Below, in pieces: positions 5,842 through 7,552 of a DNA stretch of 7,552 nucleotides (its first letter is position 1; each line of letters opens with the position of its first letter). The notes under the pieces are model-generated. The model was not told where the DNA came from. It saw nothing but the letters and a program-made list of their open reading frames with translations, and did no database searches. The stretch spans positions 1 through 7,552 of the forward strand of contig CAZVEV010000296.1 in the NCBI GenBank assembly GCA_964625865.1, in the 5' to 3' direction. This DNA comes from CAZVEV01 sp964625865 (GTDB taxonomy: Bacteria; Planctomycetota; Phycisphaerae; SM23-33). Both the position numbers and the translations under genes were made by a program.

Positions 5842-5871
5842 GTGGCACGTGAAGAACGTATCGCGTAGAAT
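5842..5871 (+). promoter_or_regulatory. Predicted sulfatase promoter
   Basis: TAGAAT (5866-5871) matches 5/6 of the -10 consensus; GTGGCA (5842-5847), 18 bases upstream, matches 4/6 of the -35. Transcription would start near 5878, giving a leader of about 32 bases that contains the GAGG ribosome site (5900-5903), six bases before the ATG. Confidence 0.4.
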
Positions 5872-5880
5872 CGCGTCGAA
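5861..5880. repeat. Tandem 10-mer repeat over the sulfatase -10 element
   Basis: TCGCGTAGAA (5861-5870) is followed directly by TCGCGTCGAA (5871-5880), with one difference. A third near-copy, TCGCGTCGAT, lies at 5786-5795 in the inverted-repeat arm. One helical turn per repeat would place binding sites on the same DNA face, as for a regulator that blocks the promoter. Confidence 0.45.
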
Positions 5881-5909
5881 CGACCTTCCATCGAATACCG
5901 AGGCACCCT

Positions 5910-7439
5910 ATGGCCGAGAGACCTAACGTGCTGCTGATCATGTGCGACCAGCAGCGGTTCGACACGATCGCCGCACTGGGCAACGCCCACATCTACACAC
6001 CCAACATGGACCGCCTGGTTCGCCGCGGATTGGCGTTCACACAGGGCTACTCCACGTGTCCGGTCTGCGTGGCGGCCCGGGTGACGATTCGCACCGGCTG
6101 CGAGCCGCCGACCACGCGAGCGTTCACCAACCGCCGCTTCGATGCGGCGCCCGGGCAGGCACCAACCATCGAGGACCGGTGCGGCGAGTACTTGGCGGCG
6201 CGGATGGGGCGCCTGGGCTACAGGACGTTCGGCGTGGGCAAGTTCCACACCAAGCCCTGGAACAAGGACGTCGGCTACGAGGTGCAACTGCACAGCGAGG
6301 AGTTGTACGGCACGCCCGAGCAGCGATCGGGCGACGGCTTTGCCGGGTGGCTCCAGCGCGAGCACCCGGAGTACGACTACGTCGAGACGCTCATGGGCGA
6401 GCGCACGGAGATGTACTACATGCCGCAGGCCTCCCCCCTGCCGCCGGAGTGCACCGTCGAAAGCTGGGCTGCCGATCGGACAGTCGAGTTGATCGACGCC
6501 GACGATGGGCGACCGTACTTCGGCTTCGTCTCGTTCGTGGGCCCGCACCCGCCGCTGGCCCCGCCCGTGCCGTTTAACCGCATGTACGACCCCGACCGCA
6601 TGCCGGACCCCGTCTGCGGCGAGATCGAGACCGACCACATGGACCAGGAAATCCCCTCGATGAACCGGATGATCTGGGCCGACGATATCAGCGACGAGCG
6701 GGCACGCGTGCTGAAGGCCCGATACTACGGGGAGATCAGCTTCATCGACGATTGCCTCGGACGAATCCTCGACGCCGTCGAAGCCCGCAACGACGCCGAG
6801 GACACGCTGATCGCGTTCGTTGCCGATCACGGCGACCACATGGGCGACCATCACGCGTGGCAGAAGGAGTCGTTCTTCGACGCCGCCTGCCGCGTGCCGT
6901 TCCTGGTCAGTTGGCCCGCCCGCCTGCCGGCCGATCAGCAGCGAGACGAGTTGGTCTGTCTGACGGACCTGTTCGGCATGGCGACGAGCGCCGCCGGCGA
7001 AATCGACACGCGAGAGGGCATCGACGTGCTGGGCGTCATCGACGGCACGGCGGCCCCGCGCGAGACGCTGTTCGGCTGCTACGCCCTGCCCGGCACGCAC
7101 GACTTCAAGGTCATGATCCGCACGCCGCGATGGAAGTACATCTACCTCGCCAACGGCGGACAGGAGCAGTTGTTCGACATGGCCGCCGATCCGCACGAGT
7201 TGCGTAATGTCGCAGCCGACAACACGGACGTCGTCGCTCGCCTACGGGCCGCCGCGACTGAGGCGTGCGATGTCCCCGGCGCAGCCGATGCATTGGAAGA
7301 CGGCCAACTCAAGGCCCTGCCCCACAAGCCCGCCGATCTGAGTTCGCGCATCTACCAGTTCGACACCTCGCGCGGCGTCCGCGGCTTCCCCGACAGGCCC
7401 GAAGACGTCATCCTCGAATGGAAGCGACGACGTTCTTGA
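5910..7439 (+). CDS. S1-type (formylglycine) sulfatase, apparently non-secreted
   Basis: The 509-residue protein has the alkaline-phosphatase-fold sulfatase layout. Visible are the N-terminal metal site NVLLIMCDQQRFD (D13, with Q14 in place of the second Asp, as in the DQQR/DQHR subgroup), substrate region TPNMDRLVRRGLAF, the nucleophile motif PVCVAARVTIRTG (C53, R57), GVGKFHTKPW (K111, H113), FVGPHPPLAPP (H213), the second metal site FVADHGDHMGDHHAWQKES (D306, H307; K319), and the C-terminal RTPRWKYIYLANGGQEQLFDMAADPHELRN. Such enzymes hydrolyse sulfate esters, or occasionally phosphonate or phosphate esters, after C53 is converted to formylglycine. The motif here is C-V-A-A-R, with alanine where C-x-P-x-R enzymes have proline. 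No signal peptide precedes the domain, unlike most planctomycete sulfatases, so it may act in the cytoplasm on imported sulfated sugars. Substrate cannot be named. GAGG lies six bases before the ATG; the gene stands alone. Confidence 0.92.
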   Translation: MAERPNVLLIMCDQQRFDTIAALGNAHIYTPNMDRLVRRGLAFTQGYSTCPVCVAARVTIRTGCEPPTTRAFTNRRFDAAPGQAPTIEDRCGEYLAARMGRLGYRTFGVGKFHTKPWNKDVGYEVQLHSEELYGTPEQRSGDGFAGWLQREHPEYDYVETLMGERTEMYYMPQASPLPPECTVESWAADRTVELIDADDGRPYFGFVSFVGPHPPLAPPVPFNRMYDPDRMPDPVCGEIETDHMDQEIPSMNRMIWADDISDERARVLKARYYGEISFIDDCLGRILDAVEARNDAEDTLIAFVADHGDHMGDHHAWQKESFFDAACRVPFLVSWPARLPADQQRDELVCLTDLFGMATSAAGEIDTREGIDVLGVIDGTAAPRETLFGCYALPGTHDFKVMIRTPRWKYIYLANGGQEQLFDMAADPHELRNVAADNTDVVARLRAAATEACDVPGAADALEDGQLKALPHKPADLSSRIYQFDTSRGVRGFPDRPEDVILEWKRRRS

Positions 7440-7472
7440 TTTCCCGTGTCCAATTGGAGATCCAGGGGTGCC

Positions 7473-7552
7473 GTGGGCTGCAGAGCGAAGCGGAGCAACC
7501 ACGTATTGCGCGTAGGAACGTTACGTGGTTGCTCCGCTTCGCTCCGCAGCCC
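7473..7552. repeat. Long near-perfect inverted repeat, cut by the window edge
   Basis: The arms 7475-7505 and 7522-7552 are complementary over 31 bases with one mismatch (A7481), around a 16-base loop. Each arm contains a direct near-repeat of about ten bases (GCRGAGCRA twice), and the left arm is framed by GTGG (7473-7476) and CCAC (7499-7502). The right arm reaches the last base, so the element may continue. It begins 34 bases after the sulfatase stop and could end or protect that transcript, or be a small mobile palindromic element. No T run is visible. Confidence 0.7.

Noticed and set aside
5842..5871. Sigma-54 promoter suggested by TGGCAC upstream of the sulfatase
   Set aside because: The matching -12 element (TTGC) is absent at the required distance.
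5600..5992. Minus-strand ORF in the lexA-sulfatase gap
   Set aside because: Covers the inverted repeat and promoter, extends antisense into the sulfatase, and has no ribosome site or domain.
5712..7196. Long open frame (494 codons) on the minus strand
   Set aside because: It lies antisense to the sulfatase, with low-complexity V/D/R-rich translation and no motif.
1..7552. CRISPR array, tRNA, integrase or defence island
   Set aside because: No regularly spaced repeats, cloverleaf, recombinase or defence-type gene can be seen in the window.

Overview
This is a GC-rich (coding third positions dominated by G/C) bacterial chromosomal window with six well-supported protein genes plus one uncertain ORF upstream of lexA. 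No rRNA, tRNA, CRISPR array, integrase or transposase is visible. The gene mix points to the Planctomycetes-Verrucomicrobia-Chlamydiae group, most likely a planctomycete: a secreted PEP-CTERM protein, a one-gene sulfatase unit, a fucose-isomerase-like sugar isomerase, and a small four-helix membrane protein of a type I associate with planctomycetes. This is inference from gene types, not from a marker gene.

Layout. 40-885 (-) is a membrane-anchored HD-GYP phosphohydrolase with a GTG start fixed by a strong Shine-Dalgarno. The spacer 886-1186 holds a hairpin with a short T run (a possible terminator for the next gene) and a striking doublet of GTAG-headed palindromes that looks like a REPIN. 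1187-2695 (-) is an L-fucose/L-arabinose isomerase-family protein. It is divergent from 2835-3293 (+), a four-helix membrane protein whose predicted promoter places transcription start on the ATG. 3294-3662 holds a good sigma-70-like promoter and a leader hairpin for 3663-4265 (+), a secreted PEP-CTERM protein with one choice-of-anchor-D-like domain. That gene converges on 4379-4990 (-), LexA. An unidentified ORF (start 5393) precedes lexA and stays open 218 bases into it. 5394-5909 is a divergent control region: towards lexA it has a promoter, an A-tract and a candidate LexA operator; towards 5910-7439 (+), a sulfatase, it has an inverted repeat, iterated 10-mers and a promoter. The window ends inside a long hairpin whose arms are 31 bases with one mismatch.

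How the genes relate. They do not form one pathway or operon. Most are single-gene units with their own control signals. The sugar isomerase and sulfatase fit a lifestyle of degrading sulfated, deoxysugar-rich polysaccharides, but they are about 3 kb apart and not co-transcribed, so the link is only suggestive. LexA is the SOS repressor and probably regulates its own transcript, including the unknown upstream ORF. The HD-GYP protein would act in cyclic-di-GMP turnover. The PEP-CTERM protein needs an exosortase encoded elsewhere.

The most interesting non-coding signals are the REPIN-like doublet (1094-1167), the terminal long inverted repeat (7473-7552), the candidate LexA box on the lexA promoter, and the repeat-rich sulfatase promoter. 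The most interesting protein signals are the proline-less CVAAR maturation motif of the sulfatase and the HDIGL variant of the HD-GYP signature. I did not find a convincing new multi-gene system.
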